64,000 nt of DNA from Achromobacter pulmonis (lineage in GTDB: Bacteria; Pseudomonadota; Gammaproteobacteria; Burkholderiales; Burkholderiaceae_B), in the NCBI RefSeq assembly GCF_902859765.1, contig NZ_CADIJV010000016.1:1-64000 (forward strand), written 5' to 3'. Shown in pieces: positions 16,869 to 24,897 of the stretch. Below the pieces are notes generated by a model. It ran no database searches and was not told the origin of the DNA. It saw only the letters and a list, made by a program, of their open reading frames with translations. A program made the translations under genes and the position numbers. Within the stretch, counting starts at the first letter, position 1, and every line of letters begins with the position of its first letter.

Positions 16869-17629
16869 GCCTTGTCTCCCGCCGCGCCGAATCCGGCGAT
16901 GGCCTGCTTCCAATCGGTGCCGCGCAGGTTTTCCTCGATGGCCAGCAATTCGATCGCCATCGCGCCCTCGCGCGTCGTCGCCAGCCCCTGGTCGATACTG
17001 CGCTTGGTCAGCCTGACGGTCAGGGGCGCGGCGCGCGCAATGGCTGCCGCCATCCGCGCCGCCTCCGCGGCAAGCGCCTCGGGCGCATAGACCTGATTGA
17101 CCAGACCGATCACGCGCGCTTCGGCCGCGTCGAAACGGCGGCCGGTGAACAGCAGCTCCTTGGCCTTGCGGGCGCCGGCGATACGCGGCAGGCGCTGGGT
17201 GGCGCCCACCGTGCCCCAGCCCACCTCCGGATAGCAGAACGTGGCCTCGGACGAGGCCAGCACGAAGTCGCAGGCCGCGGCGATTTCGCAACCGGAACCG
17301 AACGCGGCCCCCTGCACCACCGCGATCACCGGCTGCGGCATGCGCTCGATGGCGGCATAGGCGGCAAAGCCCTGCACCCGGCGCGCCGTCAATTCGGCAT
17401 TCGACATGGTCTTGCGCTCTTTCAGGTCGGCGCCGGCGCAGAACGCCGGGCCGGCCGCGGCGATCCGCAGCACGTGCACGTCGGGGTTGTCCGCCAGTTG
17501 CTGCATGGCCTGCACCAACTCGGCGCACATCAGGGAATTGAGCGCGTTACGGCTGTCGGGCCGGTTCAGCGTCACCGTGGCGACACGGTCCTGCACGTCC
17601 AGCAGGATCGTGTGGAAAGTCGGGGTCAT
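16865..17629 (-). CDS. Enoyl-CoA hydratase (crotonase family)
   Basis: Crotonase-fold protein of 254 residues with both hydratase Glu residues in place: E115 in GSGCEIA and E135 in FCYPEVG, plus the oxyanion segment GPAFCAGADLKER. It should add water to a 2-enoyl-CoA and give a 3-hydroxyacyl-CoA, the kind of substrate the lyase two genes downstream could cleave. It is the first gene of the unit; a MarR-type palindrome lies 88 bp upstream. ATG at 17629 is preceded by CAGGAG. Confidence 0.92.
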   Translation of the reverse strand: MTPTFHTILLDVQDRVATVTLNRPDSRNALNSLMCAELVQAMQQLADNPDVHVLRIAAAGPAFCAGADLKERKTMSNAELTARRVQGFAAYAAIERMPQPVIAVVQGAAFGSGCEIAAACDFVLASSEATFCYPEVGWGTVGATQRLPRIAGARKAKELLFTGRRFDAAEARVIGLVNQVYAPEALAAEAARMAAAIARAAPLTVRLTKRSIDQGLATTREGAMAIELLAIEENLRGTDWKQAIAGFGAAGDKA

Positions 17630-17716
17630 GCCTGCTCCTGGATGTTCTGGGTCTGGGGCCGGCCCGCCGCGTCCAGCGCGACGACGACGGGCCCATGCCG
17701 GGCAATATAGGGCATA

Positions 17717-17735
17717 TAGTTGATTAAATCCACTA
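17717..17735. promoter_or_regulatory. Palindromic operator, MarR type (site 3)
   Basis: TAGTTGAT-TAA-ATCCACTA differs from the perfect site at 9572 by one base in the right arm. It lies upstream of the crotonase-ligase-lyase unit that starts at 17629 and is the third copy of this motif around the marR gene. Confidence 0.72.
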
Positions 17736-17852
17736 TTTTTCGGCTACTACCCAATGGTGTTACACTTGCGCCCCTGGTCTTTCCCTGGAATATCAAGGCA
17801 CTAGGCGCCCTTTATGGCCCAGGCGTCTTCCGGGAACGCCCATGCTGCCCGT

Positions 17853-17927
17853 CTCGCCGTAGTTAAATGGATATAACCGGCCCCTCCTAAGGGTCAATTG
17901 GTGGTTCGATTCCACCCGGCGAGGCCA
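17853..17927 (+). tRNA. tRNA-Arg (anticodon CCT)
   Basis: A 75-nt cloverleaf. Acceptor CTCGCCG (17853-17859) pairs with CGGCGAG; D-stem GTTA/TAAC; anticodon stem-loop GGCCC-CTCCTAA-GGGTC gives anticodon CCT; T-arm GGTGG-TTCGATT-CCACC. Discriminator G and an encoded CCA end the gene. It reads AGG codons, which are rare in this GC-rich genome. Confidence 0.95.
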
Positions 17928-18239
17928 CCCTTCCCGGCCTCGATCACGCAGGCCCATTGCAAACCCTTCCCACGTATTCAGCCAATTGAGGGTCATTCCG
18001 GGCTACGCTCACGCGCCGCGCGCCAGTAGCGTCGCGGAACGCGCCCGGTGACGTCTGTGTCGCCCGTCAATACGGCCCCGATATTTTTTTGCCCAATGAT
18101 GGTGAATCGCCTTGCGCATCACTTGAAATTGCTGTTTAAATTCGACGCGTAACCCCCTAATTCATCTGGACTTTTCCGGAACCGCCACAAGCTCGACCCG
18201 GGAAACAATTCTTCACAGACTGACAAGCCTGCTCAAACC
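17928..18239 (+). other. Gene-free stretch between tRNA-Arg and pbpG
   Basis: 312 bp with no credible reading frame. It must hold the tRNA 3' end processing/termination region and the pbpG promoter. A weak candidate promoter is TTGCGC-17 nt-TTTAAA around 18112-18140. No hairpin with a T-run and no known riboswitch pattern was recognised. Confidence 0.5.
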
Positions 18240-19508
18240 ATGGCATTTAACTGGAAACGTGCAATTGCGAACGCGATAGCGCCGGCGGCGCTGGCGATGT
18301 GCGCGCTCCTGCCCCCTGCCGCGCTCGCCGCGAAGCACACCGATCCCTGCAAGACCAACGCCAAGTCGGCCGCCTGCAAGGCCCAACAAGCCAAGAAAGC
18401 CCCCGCCCCCGCCAAGAAAGCCGGCGCCGGCAAGGCGGCCACGCCCAAGCACGGCACGGCCAAGGCCACGCCCAAGGCCGCCGGCAAGCAGGCCGCGCCG
18501 AAGTCGGCCGCTGCCAAATCCACGCCCAAGGCCGCCGCGGGCAAACATACGGCTGGCAAGGGCGCGCCCAAGCAGGTTGCGGGCAAGAAGGCGCCGCCCA
18601 AGGGCAGCCGCCAGGCCGTGGCCCAACATGGCTCATCCAAGAAGGGCGCCAGCGGCAAGAACGGCAAGCCGAACAAGCCGCCGCGCGCGCAACGCACGGC
18701 CGCCGCCGCCATGCCGCCACCCGCGGTGTCGGTGCGCGCCGAAGCCGCCGCGCTGCGCTCCAGCACGGCTTACGTGCAGGATCTGGCCACCTCCACCGTG
18801 ATCTTCGCCAAGAACGAAAACGTGGTGCGCCCGATCGCCTCGATTTCCAAGCTGATGACCGCCGTGGTGGTGGTGGACGCCAACCAGCCCATGGACGAGA
18901 TGCTCGAGATCACCGATGACGACATCGACGGCCTCAAGCACACCACGTCGCGCCTGCGCGTGGGCACCCGGCTGTCGCGCGGCGACATGCTGCACCTGGC
19001 GCTGATGTCCTCGGAAAACCGCGCCGCCAATGCCCTGGGCCGCAATTACCCCGGCGGCCTGCCCGCCTTCGTCGCGGCCATGAACGCCAAGGCGCAGTCG
19101 CTGGGCATGACCAGCACGCATTTCATCGAGCCTACCGGCCTGTCCAGCAATAATGTCTCGTCGCCGCGCGACCTGGCCCGCCTGCTGCGCGCCGCGGCGC
19201 AGCGCCCGTTGATCCACCGCTATTCCACCGACACCGAATACGACGTCGAAATCAACAAACGCACGCAGACCTTCCGCAACACCAACCTGCTGGTGCGCAA
19301 GCCCGACTGGGACATCAAGGTATCCAAGACCGGCTACATCAACGAAGCCGGCGAATGCCTGGTGATGCTGGCGCGCATCAATGGCCGCGATCTGGCGATC
19401 GTGCTGCTGGATTCGCAAGGCAAGTTGTCGCGCATCGGCGATGCCGTGCGCATCCGCCGCATCGTGCAGAGCGAAGTGGCCATGGCCTCGACCCAGCCCG
19501 GCGGCTGA
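18240..19508 (+). CDS. pbpG: D-alanyl-D-alanine endopeptidase (PBP7 type) with Lys/Ala-rich N-terminal extension
   Basis: Periplasmic low-molecular-weight penicillin-binding protein (peptidase S11) that trims peptidoglycan cross-links. The 422-residue protein has a signal peptide (1-31), then about 125 residues made almost entirely of Lys, Ala, Pro and Gly (about 38-160), then the enzyme domain. Active-site motifs are SISK (S201, K204), SEN (258-260) and KTG (363-365). GDMLHLALMSSENRAANALGRNYPGG closely resembles E. coli PbpG. The basic spacer looks like a histone-H1-type tail and would carry high positive charge in the periplasm, perhaps contacting peptidoglycan or anionic polymers (inference). 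A clear terminator follows. Confidence 0.93.
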   Translation: MAFNWKRAIANAIAPAALAMCALLPPAALAAKHTDPCKTNAKSAACKAQQAKKAPAPAKKAGAGKAATPKHGTAKATPKAAGKQAAPKSAAAKSTPKAAAGKHTAGKGAPKQVAGKKAPPKGSRQAVAQHGSSKKGASGKNGKPNKPPRAQRTAAAAMPPPAVSVRAEAAALRSSTAYVQDLATSTVIFAKNENVVRPIASISKLMTAVVVVDANQPMDEMLEITDDDIDGLKHTTSRLRVGTRLSRGDMLHLALMSSENRAANALGRNYPGGLPAFVAAMNAKAQSLGMTSTHFIEPTGLSSNNVSSPRDLARLLRAAAQRPLIHRYSTDTEYDVEINKRTQTFRNTNLLVRKPDWDIKVSKTGYINEAGECLVMLARINGRDLAIVLLDSQGKLSRIGDAVRIRRIVQSEVAMASTQPGG

Positions 19509-19531
19509 TTCGCGCATCGCCCCGCCCAAGC

Positions 19532-19562
19532 AAAAGCCCGATCCAGGATCGGGCTTTTTTTC
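19532..19562 (+). terminator. Rho-independent terminator of pbpG
   Basis: Stem AAGCCCGATC/GATCGGGCTT with a CAG loop, followed by a run of T, 24 bp after the pbpG stop. Confidence 0.9.
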
Positions 19563-19586
19563 GCCTGCTGCGCCATGGTGAGCCGT

Positions 19587-19976
19587 CTACGCCGCCACCG
19601 GCCGTTTCGCACGCAGCGGCTGAGGGTCGTACATCGCAGGCGGCAGGCCCTCCAATACCGCCTTGGCGTTGAGCGAGCGGATCGGCACCGCCGCATCGGC
19701 GGGAATGCGGCCCTCGGCCTGCAGCAGCTGATACCTCAGGCAGCACACCCGCAGGAACGAAGTGAAATTGGCGGCCTCGCCGCGGTATTCCACCAGTTCG
19801 TCATAAAGGCGCTCGATCAGTTGCGTCACCCGCATGCCGTCGCGTGCCGCGATTTCTTCCAGCACCTGCCAGAACAACTGCTCCAGCCGCAGGCTGGTGG
19901 CCGCGCCGTGCAGGCGCAGGGAACGGGTCTCGGGCGCGTAGGACTGCTCGCTCGCGCGGATGAAGATTTCACACAT
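19587..19976 (-). CDS. Ribbon-helix-helix domain protein (RHH_4 type)
   Basis: Protein of 129 residues beginning MCEIFIRASEQSYAPETRSLRLHGAATSLRLEQLFWQVLEEIAARDGM, which matches the RHH_4-type ribbon-helix-helix proteins: a DNA-contacting strand (TRSLRLHG) followed by two helices. Later parts (FTSFLRVCCLRYQ) are also typical. Regulation targets are unknown. The ATG at 19974-19976 has AGGAG 5 nt upstream; an in-frame GTG at 19997 lacks a ribosome site and would add seven residues. It converges on pbpG. Confidence 0.8.
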   Translation of the reverse strand: MCEIFIRASEQSYAPETRSLRLHGAATSLRLEQLFWQVLEEIAARDGMRVTQLIERLYDELVEYRGEAANFTSFLRVCCLRYQLLQAEGRIPADAAVPIRSLNAKAVLEGLPPAMYDPQPLRAKRPVAA

Positions 19977-20188
19977 GGGCGCTCCTGATGCCGACACGAT
20001 ACCTGCGGGCCACTGTACGACGAGAGCCGCCAGCGCGGCAAGATACCCGCGCCCAGGTGCGCACCGCGCCCATTCTGCAACGATAAGTTTCTTGCGTCGA
20101 AGCCTTCCGGCCCCCGTTGATATAAATCAAGGTCTCGGCCGCACACCCATCCGAGCATGCTAAGACTGTTCTGACTTCGGAGGTAGCA

Positions 20189-21217
20189 ATGAACAAAACC
20201 ATGAAGGCCGCCGTGGCTCGCGCATTCGGCAAACCCCTGGAAATCGAAGAAGTCGACGTGCCGCGCCCCGGCGCCGGCGAACTGCTGGTGAAGATCGAGG
20301 CCTGCGGCGTCTGCCACACCGACCTGCATGCGGTCGAGGGCGACTGGCCGGTCAAGCCCAATCCGCCTTTCATTCCCGGCCACGAGGGCGTGGGTCACGT
20401 GGTGGCGGTGGGCCAGGGCGTGACGCACGTCAAGGAAGGCGACCGCGTCGGCATCCCGTGGCTGTATTCCGCCTGCGGTCACTGCGAGCATTGCCTGGGC
20501 GGCTGGGAAACGCTGTGCGAACAGCAGCAGAACGCAGGCTACTCGGTCAACGGCGGCTTCGCCGAGTACGCGCTGGCGGCGGCGGACTATGTGGGCCTGC
20601 TGCCCAAGAATGTCGGCTTCGTGGACAGCGCCCCGGTGCTGTGCGCCGGCGTCACGGTCTACAAGGGACTGAAGATGACCGACACGCGCCCGGGCAACTG
20701 GGTCGTGATCTCCGGCATTGGCGGACTGGGCCACATGGCGGTGCAATATGCGCGCGCCATGGGCCTGAACGTGGCGGCGGTGGACATCGATGACGACAAG
20801 CTGGACTTCGCCAAACGCCTCGGCGCGGAAGTGGTGGTGAATGCCAAGACCACCGATCCGGCGGCGTACCTGAAAAAGGAAATCGGCGGCGCTCACGGCG
20901 CGCTGATCACGGCGGTGTCGCCCAAGGCCTTCGAACAGGCGCTGGGCATGGTGCGCCGCGGCGGCACGGTGGCGCTCAATGGCCTGCCGCCGGGCGACTT
21001 CCCGCTGTCGATCTTCGACATGGTGCTCAACGGCGTGACCGTGCGCGGGTCGATCGTGGGTTCGCGGCTGGATCTGCAGGAATCGCTGCAGTTCGCCGAG
21101 GAAGGCAAGGTGCACGCGACCGTGGCCACCGAGAAGCTGGAGAACATCAACAGCGTGTTCGACCGCATGCGCCGTGGTCAGATCGAAGGCCGCATCGTGC
21201 TGGACATGGCGGCTTGA
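20189..21217 (+). CDS. adhP: Zinc-dependent alcohol dehydrogenase (AdhP type)
   Basis: NAD-dependent medium-chain alcohol dehydrogenase of 342 residues that interconverts ethanol/primary alcohols and aldehydes. Catalytic zinc ligands lie in GVCHTDLH and GHEGVGHV. The structural zinc site is [15 protein letters not shown], and the Rossmann motif is [13 protein letters not shown]. Length and spacing match bacterial AdhP closely. A strong ribosome site (GGAGG) lies 7 nt before the ATG, and a terminator follows. It appears to be a single-gene unit. Confidence 0.95.
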   Translation: MNKTMKAAVARAFGKPLEIEEVDVPRPGAGELLVKIEACGVCHTDLHAVEGDWPVKPNPPFIPGHEGVGHVVAVGQGVTHVKEGDRVGIPWLYSACGHCEHCLGGWETLCEQQQNAGYSVNGGFAEYALAAADYVGLLPKNVGFVDSAPVLCAGVTVYKGLKMTDTRPGNWVVISGIGGLGHMAVQYARAMGLNVAAVDIDDDKLDFAKRLGAEVVVNAKTTDPAAYLKKEIGGAHGALITAVSPKAFEQALGMVRRGGTVALNGLPPGDFPLSIFDMVLNGVTVRGSIVGSRLDLQESLQFAEEGKVHATVATEKLENINSVFDRMRRGQIEGRIVLDMAA

Positions 21218-21234
21218 CCCTCGCCTGCCATGCA

Positions 21235-21267
21235 AAAGGCGCCTGCCGCGGCAGGCGCCTTTGTTTT
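21235..21267 (+). terminator. Rho-independent terminator of adhP
   Basis: AAAGGCGCCTGCC pairs with GGCAGGCGCCTTT around a minimal loop and is followed by GTTTT, 17 bp after the adhP stop. Confidence 0.88.
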
Positions 21268-21361
21268 GCGGCCACACGCCCATCGGCCGGGCGACGCGCC
21301 AACGAGGCGGCGACCGGCGCCGGATCGCGCGCAGCGGCCCAGGCCGCCACACGGCGCCGCT

Positions 21362-21940
21362 TCAGGGCGTGATCCGGGTGCCGAGCACGGCCAGGAATTG
21401 CGCCAGCCACGCCGGATGCGCGGGCCAGGCCGGCGCCGTCACCAGGTTGCCGTCGGTGTAGGCCTGGTCGATACCGATCTCGGCATAGGTGCCGCCGGCC
21501 AGCCGCACTTCCGGCGCGCACGCGGGGTAGGCCGAGCAGGTGCGGCCTTGGAGGATGCCCGCGGCCGCCAGCAATTGGGCGCCGTGGCAGACGGCGGCGA
21601 TCGGCTTGCCGGCCTGGTCGAAGGCGCGCACGATCTCCAGCACTTTCTCGTTCAGGCGCAGGTATTCCGGCGCGCGGCCGCCCGGGATCACCAGGCCGTC
21701 GTAGGAGCCGGCCTCGACCCGGTCGAAGTCGTAGTTCAGCGCGAAATTGTGGCCCCGCTTTTCGCTGTAGGTCTGGGCGCCCTCGAAGTCGTGGATCGCG
21801 GTGGCGATGCTTTCGCCGGACTTCTTGCCCGGGCAGACCGCGTGCACCGTATGGCCCACCGCCAACAGCGTCTGGAACGGCACCATGGTCTCGTAGTCTT
21901 CGGCATAGTCGCCGACCAGCATCAACAGTCTCTTGCTCAT
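21362..21940 (-). CDS. DJ-1/PfpI family protein
   Basis: Class I glutamine-amidotransferase-like fold, 192 residues. The nucleophile elbow AAVCHGAQ places Cys118 next to His119, and Glu14 (DYAEDYE) is the usual partner that tunes the Cys. The segment [18 protein letters not shown] is characteristic. Members include glyoxalase III/deglycase-like and stress proteins; the activity here cannot be assigned. The ATG at 21940 is preceded by CAGGAGACAAT, a good ribosome site. It stands alone. Confidence 0.9.
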   Translation of the reverse strand: MSKRLLMLVGDYAEDYETMVPFQTLLAVGHTVHAVCPGKKSGESIATAIHDFEGAQTYSEKRGHNFALNYDFDRVEAGSYDGLVIPGGRAPEYLRLNEKVLEIVRAFDQAGKPIAAVCHGAQLLAAAGILQGRTCSAYPACAPEVRLAGGTYAEIGIDQAYTDGNLVTAPAWPAHPAWLAQFLAVLGTRITP

Positions 21941-22150
21941 GATTGTCTCCTGGAGTTGGGGAATCGCCGGCTACGGCGCCCCAGGACAGGGCGGCCGGTT
22001 CTTGATGTTCTGTAGCCATTGTGCCCCCGCCCGCAGGAACGGGGGTGGTAACCGGATACCACGCGGCGGCGGATGCCCCGACGCGGAGCCGCGTGCGGCC
22101 CTTGGGGGTCATGAGCGGCCCGCGCGCAACGCAAGGCCGTGGCCAGTCCC

Positions 22151-22639
22151 CTACTCCAGCGCCACCGTCACCGGCTTGGCGCCGAGCAGGCTCACCAGCG
22201 CGTTCGGATCGATGCCCACGAGGTAGCCGCGGCGGCCGCCGTTGATGTAGACGACCGGGTATTGCAGTATCTCGGCCTCGACCCACACCGGCATCTTCTT
22301 GCGCGTACCGAAGGGCGAGGTGCCGCCCACCTGGTAACCGGAATGACGCTGCGCCACCTCGGGCTTGCAGGGTTCGACCCTCTTCAGGCCGGCCTGGCGC
22401 GCCAGGTTCTTGGTGGAGACTTCGCGATCGCCATGCATCACCACGATCAGCGGCTTGGCCGCTTCGTCTTCCATCACCAGCGTCTTGACCACCGCGTGCG
22501 GGTCCAGCCCCAGCTGGCGCGCGGCCTCGCCGGCGCCGCCATGATCGACGTAGTCGTAGGTGTGCTCGGTGTACGCCACCTTGTGCTGCTTGAGGAACTG
22601 GGTGGCGGGCGTTTCGGAAACGTGGCGGGCTTTGCTCAT
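22151..22639 (-). CDS. ybaK: Cys-tRNA(Pro)/Cys-tRNA(Cys) deacylase YbaK
   Basis: Trans-editing enzyme of 162 residues that clears misacylated Cys-tRNA(Pro). It shows the YbaK/EbsC fold: PATQFLKQHKVAYTEHTYDY, ARQLGLDPHAVVKTLVME (substrate Lys), VGGTSPFGTRKKMPVWVE and the C-terminal VYINGGRRGYLVGIDP. The ATG at 22637-22639 starts MSKARHVSETPAT. A longer in-frame start at 22696 would add 19 residues not typical of the family. Downstream of xerD on the same strand, with 66 bp between them. Confidence 0.93.
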   Translation of the reverse strand: MSKARHVSETPATQFLKQHKVAYTEHTYDYVDHGGAGEAARQLGLDPHAVVKTLVMEDEAAKPLIVVMHGDREVSTKNLARQAGLKRVEPCKPEVAQRHSGYQVGGTSPFGTRKKMPVWVEAEILQYPVVYINGGRRGYLVGIDPNALVSLLGAKPVTVALE

Positions 22640-22705
22640 GGCAGGGCGTTGGAAAGGCGAAGGCAAAAGTGTAGGCAGGCGGGCGCGGACGCGCAAACGC
22701 CGGCG

Positions 22706-23692
22706 TCAACCGCGCGGATGATGCGCGGCGTGCAGCGCCTTCAGCCGCTCGCGCGCCACATGGGTGTAGATCTGCGTGGTGGAGATGTCGGCGTGGCCCA
22801 GCAGCATCTGCACCACGCGCAGGTCGGCGCCATGGTTCAGCAGATGGGTGGCGAAGGCATGGCGCAGCACGTGCGGCGACAGCGGCGCATGCACCCCCGC
22901 CAGCACCGCGTACTTCTTGACCAATTGCCAGAACGCCTGGCGCGACATGGCCTCGGCGCGGGCGGTGATGAACAGCGCATCGCTGACGCGCCCGGCGGCC
23001 AGCTCGGGGCGCGCGGTCTTCAGGTAGCGATCGATCCAATGCGCCGCCTCCGCGCCCAGCGGCACCAGCCGGTCCTTGCCGCCCTTGCCCAGCACCACGC
23101 GCACCACGCCTTCGTCCAGGCTGACGTCGAGCGCCCGCAGGCCGACCAGCTCCGACACGCGCAGGCCGGTGGCGTAGAGCGTTTCCAGCATGGCGCGGTC
23201 GCGCAGGCCGCGCGCCTGGGACAGGTCCGGCGCGCGCAGCAAGGCATCGACCTGTTGCTCGGACAGCGTCTTGGGCAGGCGCGGGGGCTGCTTGGCCGCC
23301 ACCAGGGTCAGGCAGGGGTCTTGCGCGGTGCGGTGCTCGCGCAGGGCCCAGGCGTAGAAGCGCCGTAGCGCCGCCAGGCGCCGGTTGGCGGTGGTGGCGC
23401 GGGTTTCTTCGTGGCGAAAGGCGAACCAGGCCTCGATATCGGCCTTGCCCGCCTCGGCCAGCGCCTTGGCGGGGCCGGCCGCCGGCGCGGCATGGGTCGG
23501 GGCCGCCTCGCCGTGCCGGTCAGCCATCTCGCGGGCGTAGGCCGCGGGGTCTTCCAGCCAGCGCGCGAAACCGGTCAGATCGCGCCGGTATGCCGCCAGC
23601 GTGTTGGCCGACAGGCCATCCTCGAGCCAGACGGCGTCGATGAAGGCATCGATGTCGGCCTGGGAAGCGAGCGTCGGGCGGGAATCGGGCAT
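22706..23692 (-). CDS. xerD: Tyrosine recombinase XerD
   Basis: Site-specific recombinase that, with XerC, resolves chromosome dimers at dif. The 328-residue protein keeps the catalytic set: R178 (LRVSEL), the beta-hairpin Lys region (GKGGKDR, 202-208), H274/R277 (SPHVLRHAFATHLL), H300 (LLGHADIS) and nucleophile Y309 (TQIYTH). It is about 30 residues longer than E. coli XerD because of an Ala/Pro-rich insertion at about 50-85 in the N-terminal SAM-like domain. The ATG at 23690-23692 (MPDSRPTLAS) fits the family; an upstream in-frame ATG at 23767 is less likely. Confidence 0.93.
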   Translation of the reverse strand: MPDSRPTLASQADIDAFIDAVWLEDGLSANTLAAYRRDLTGFARWLEDPAAYAREMADRHGEAAPTHAAPAAGPAKALAEAGKADIEAWFAFRHEETRATTANRRLAALRRFYAWALREHRTAQDPCLTLVAAKQPPRLPKTLSEQQVDALLRAPDLSQARGLRDRAMLETLYATGLRVSELVGLRALDVSLDEGVVRVVLGKGGKDRLVPLGAEAAHWIDRYLKTARPELAAGRVSDALFITARAEAMSRQAFWQLVKKYAVLAGVHAPLSPHVLRHAFATHLLNHGADLRVVQMLLGHADISTTQIYTHVARERLKALHAAHHPRG

Positions 23693-23795
23693 GGGGCGGA
23701 TGCGATGCGTCAGGAGAGCCGGCCGGCGGCTGGCGGGGCCGGAAGCGGCGCCGGCAATGGGCCACATTCTACGGCGGCGCGGCCCGCGCCCGGGG

Positions 23796-24701
23796 TCAGC
23801 GCCCCACCACCGCCGCGGCAGCCGACTTGAGCCAGGCCTCGAACAGCTTCAACGCCTCGGAGCGCTCGCTGCGTTGCGGATAGCCAAAGTAATAGCCCTG
23901 GCTCACCGTCAGCGACTGCGGCACCGGCATCACCAGCGTGCCCAGGTCCAGCGCCGGCTGCGCCAGGAAGCGCGGCATCAGGCCCACGCCCAGCCCGGCC
24001 TGCACCGCCGCCATCACCATGGTGAACAGTTCATAGCGCGGGCCGCCCGCGGCCTGCGGGCCATACAGGTAGTTGTTGGCGCCGTACCACTGGCGCCAGG
24101 CATCGGGCCGCGAGCTCAGGTGCAAATGGGTCATGCCGGCCAACGCCCCCATTCCGGCCTCGGAAACCCCTGCCATCAGCCCGGGCGCGCAGACCGGCAC
24201 CAGCTCGCGCTCGGGAAACAGCAAGACCCCCTGCGTGCCGGGCCAGAGCGTGTCGCCATGGTAGACCGCGCCGTCGAACGGCTGGTCCTTGAACTGGAAC
24301 GGCAGGGTCCGCACCGACAGGCTGACCGTGATGTCCGGCTGTGCCCGCTGGAAATCCGCCAGCCGCGGGATCAGCCAGGTGGTGGCCAGTGTCGGCACCA
24401 CGGCGATGTGGATGCTGCGGCCCATGCCGGTGCGGCTGACCAGGCCGAACGTGTCCTTCTCGATCTGGTCCAGGTGATGGCGGATACGTCCCGCATATTC
24501 GGCGCCAGGGTCGGTGAGCACGATGCGCCGCCGCACCCGCGTGAACAGTTGCACGCCGAGCCGCGCCTCCAGGCTGGCTACCTGGCGATAGACGGCGCTG
24601 TGGGTCAGCGACAGTTCTTCGGCGGCGCGCGAAAAGCTGCCCAGGCGGGCCGAGGCCTCGAACGCCTGCAGGGCGCTCAGATTGGGAATGCCGTTTCTCA
24701 T
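23796..24701 (-). CDS. LysR-family regulator (GcvA-like)
   Basis: Protein of 301 residues with an N-terminal winged helix-turn-helix (LSALQAFEASARLGSFSRAAEELSLTHSAVYRQVASLEARLGVQLFTR) and a C-terminal type 2 periplasmic-binding effector domain. The signature resembles the GcvA/AmpR branch. It is divergent from the TPP-enzyme gene at 24898, and a symmetrical ATTG-N11-CAAT box lies between them, so it probably controls that gene. The ATG at 24701 has no visible Shine-Dalgarno; a duplicated 14-bp sequence occupies that position. Confidence 0.92.
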   Translation of the reverse strand: MRNGIPNLSALQAFEASARLGSFSRAAEELSLTHSAVYRQVASLEARLGVQLFTRVRRRIVLTDPGAEYAGRIRHHLDQIEKDTFGLVSRTGMGRSIHIAVVPTLATTWLIPRLADFQRAQPDITVSLSVRTLPFQFKDQPFDGAVYHGDTLWPGTQGVLLFPERELVPVCAPGLMAGVSEAGMGALAGMTHLHLSSRPDAWRQWYGANNYLYGPQAAGGPRYELFTMVMAAVQAGLGVGLMPRFLAQPALDLGTLVMPVPQSLTVSQGYYFGYPQRSERSEALKLFEAWLKSAAAAVVGR

Positions 24702-24702
24702 G

Positions 24703-24730
24703 GGAGGCGTAATACCGGAGGCGTAATACC
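24703..24730. repeat. Perfect tandem duplication of a 14-bp unit before the LysR start
   Basis: GGAGGCGTAATACC occurs twice without a gap (24703-24716 and 24717-24730), directly upstream of the LysR start codon on the minus strand. In the LysR orientation it reads as pyrimidine-rich and gives no ribosome site. Confidence 0.8.
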
Positions 24731-24813
24731 GGCCGGGGATGCGGCACCGCCCGGCAGCGTCAATGGCGACGCGGCCCGGGCCGTCCCGCCGGGTCGTGCC
24801 GGCGAATCAATAG

Positions 24814-24861
24814 ATTGTGCAATTTTATCAATTGCGTTGTGCGATCAAGGAACATTATGCT
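24814..24861 (+). promoter_or_regulatory. LysR box and promoter of the TPP-enzyme gene
   Basis: ATTG-N11-CAAT at 24814-24832 is the symmetrical T-N11-A box used by LysR regulators. It contains an inner palindrome GCAATT-N5-AATTGC (24819-24835). A candidate promoter follows: TTGCGT (24832-24837), 18 nt, TATGCT (24856-24861). The box abuts the -35, as expected for an activator. Confidence 0.6.
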
Positions 24862-24897
24862 CGGGAGTCTTATTCTCGGCTCATCCTGACACCCACC

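Noticed and set aside
17793-17996. Short minus-strand frame across the tRNA-Arg gene
   Set aside because: It overlaps a complete tRNA and has no ribosome site or family features.
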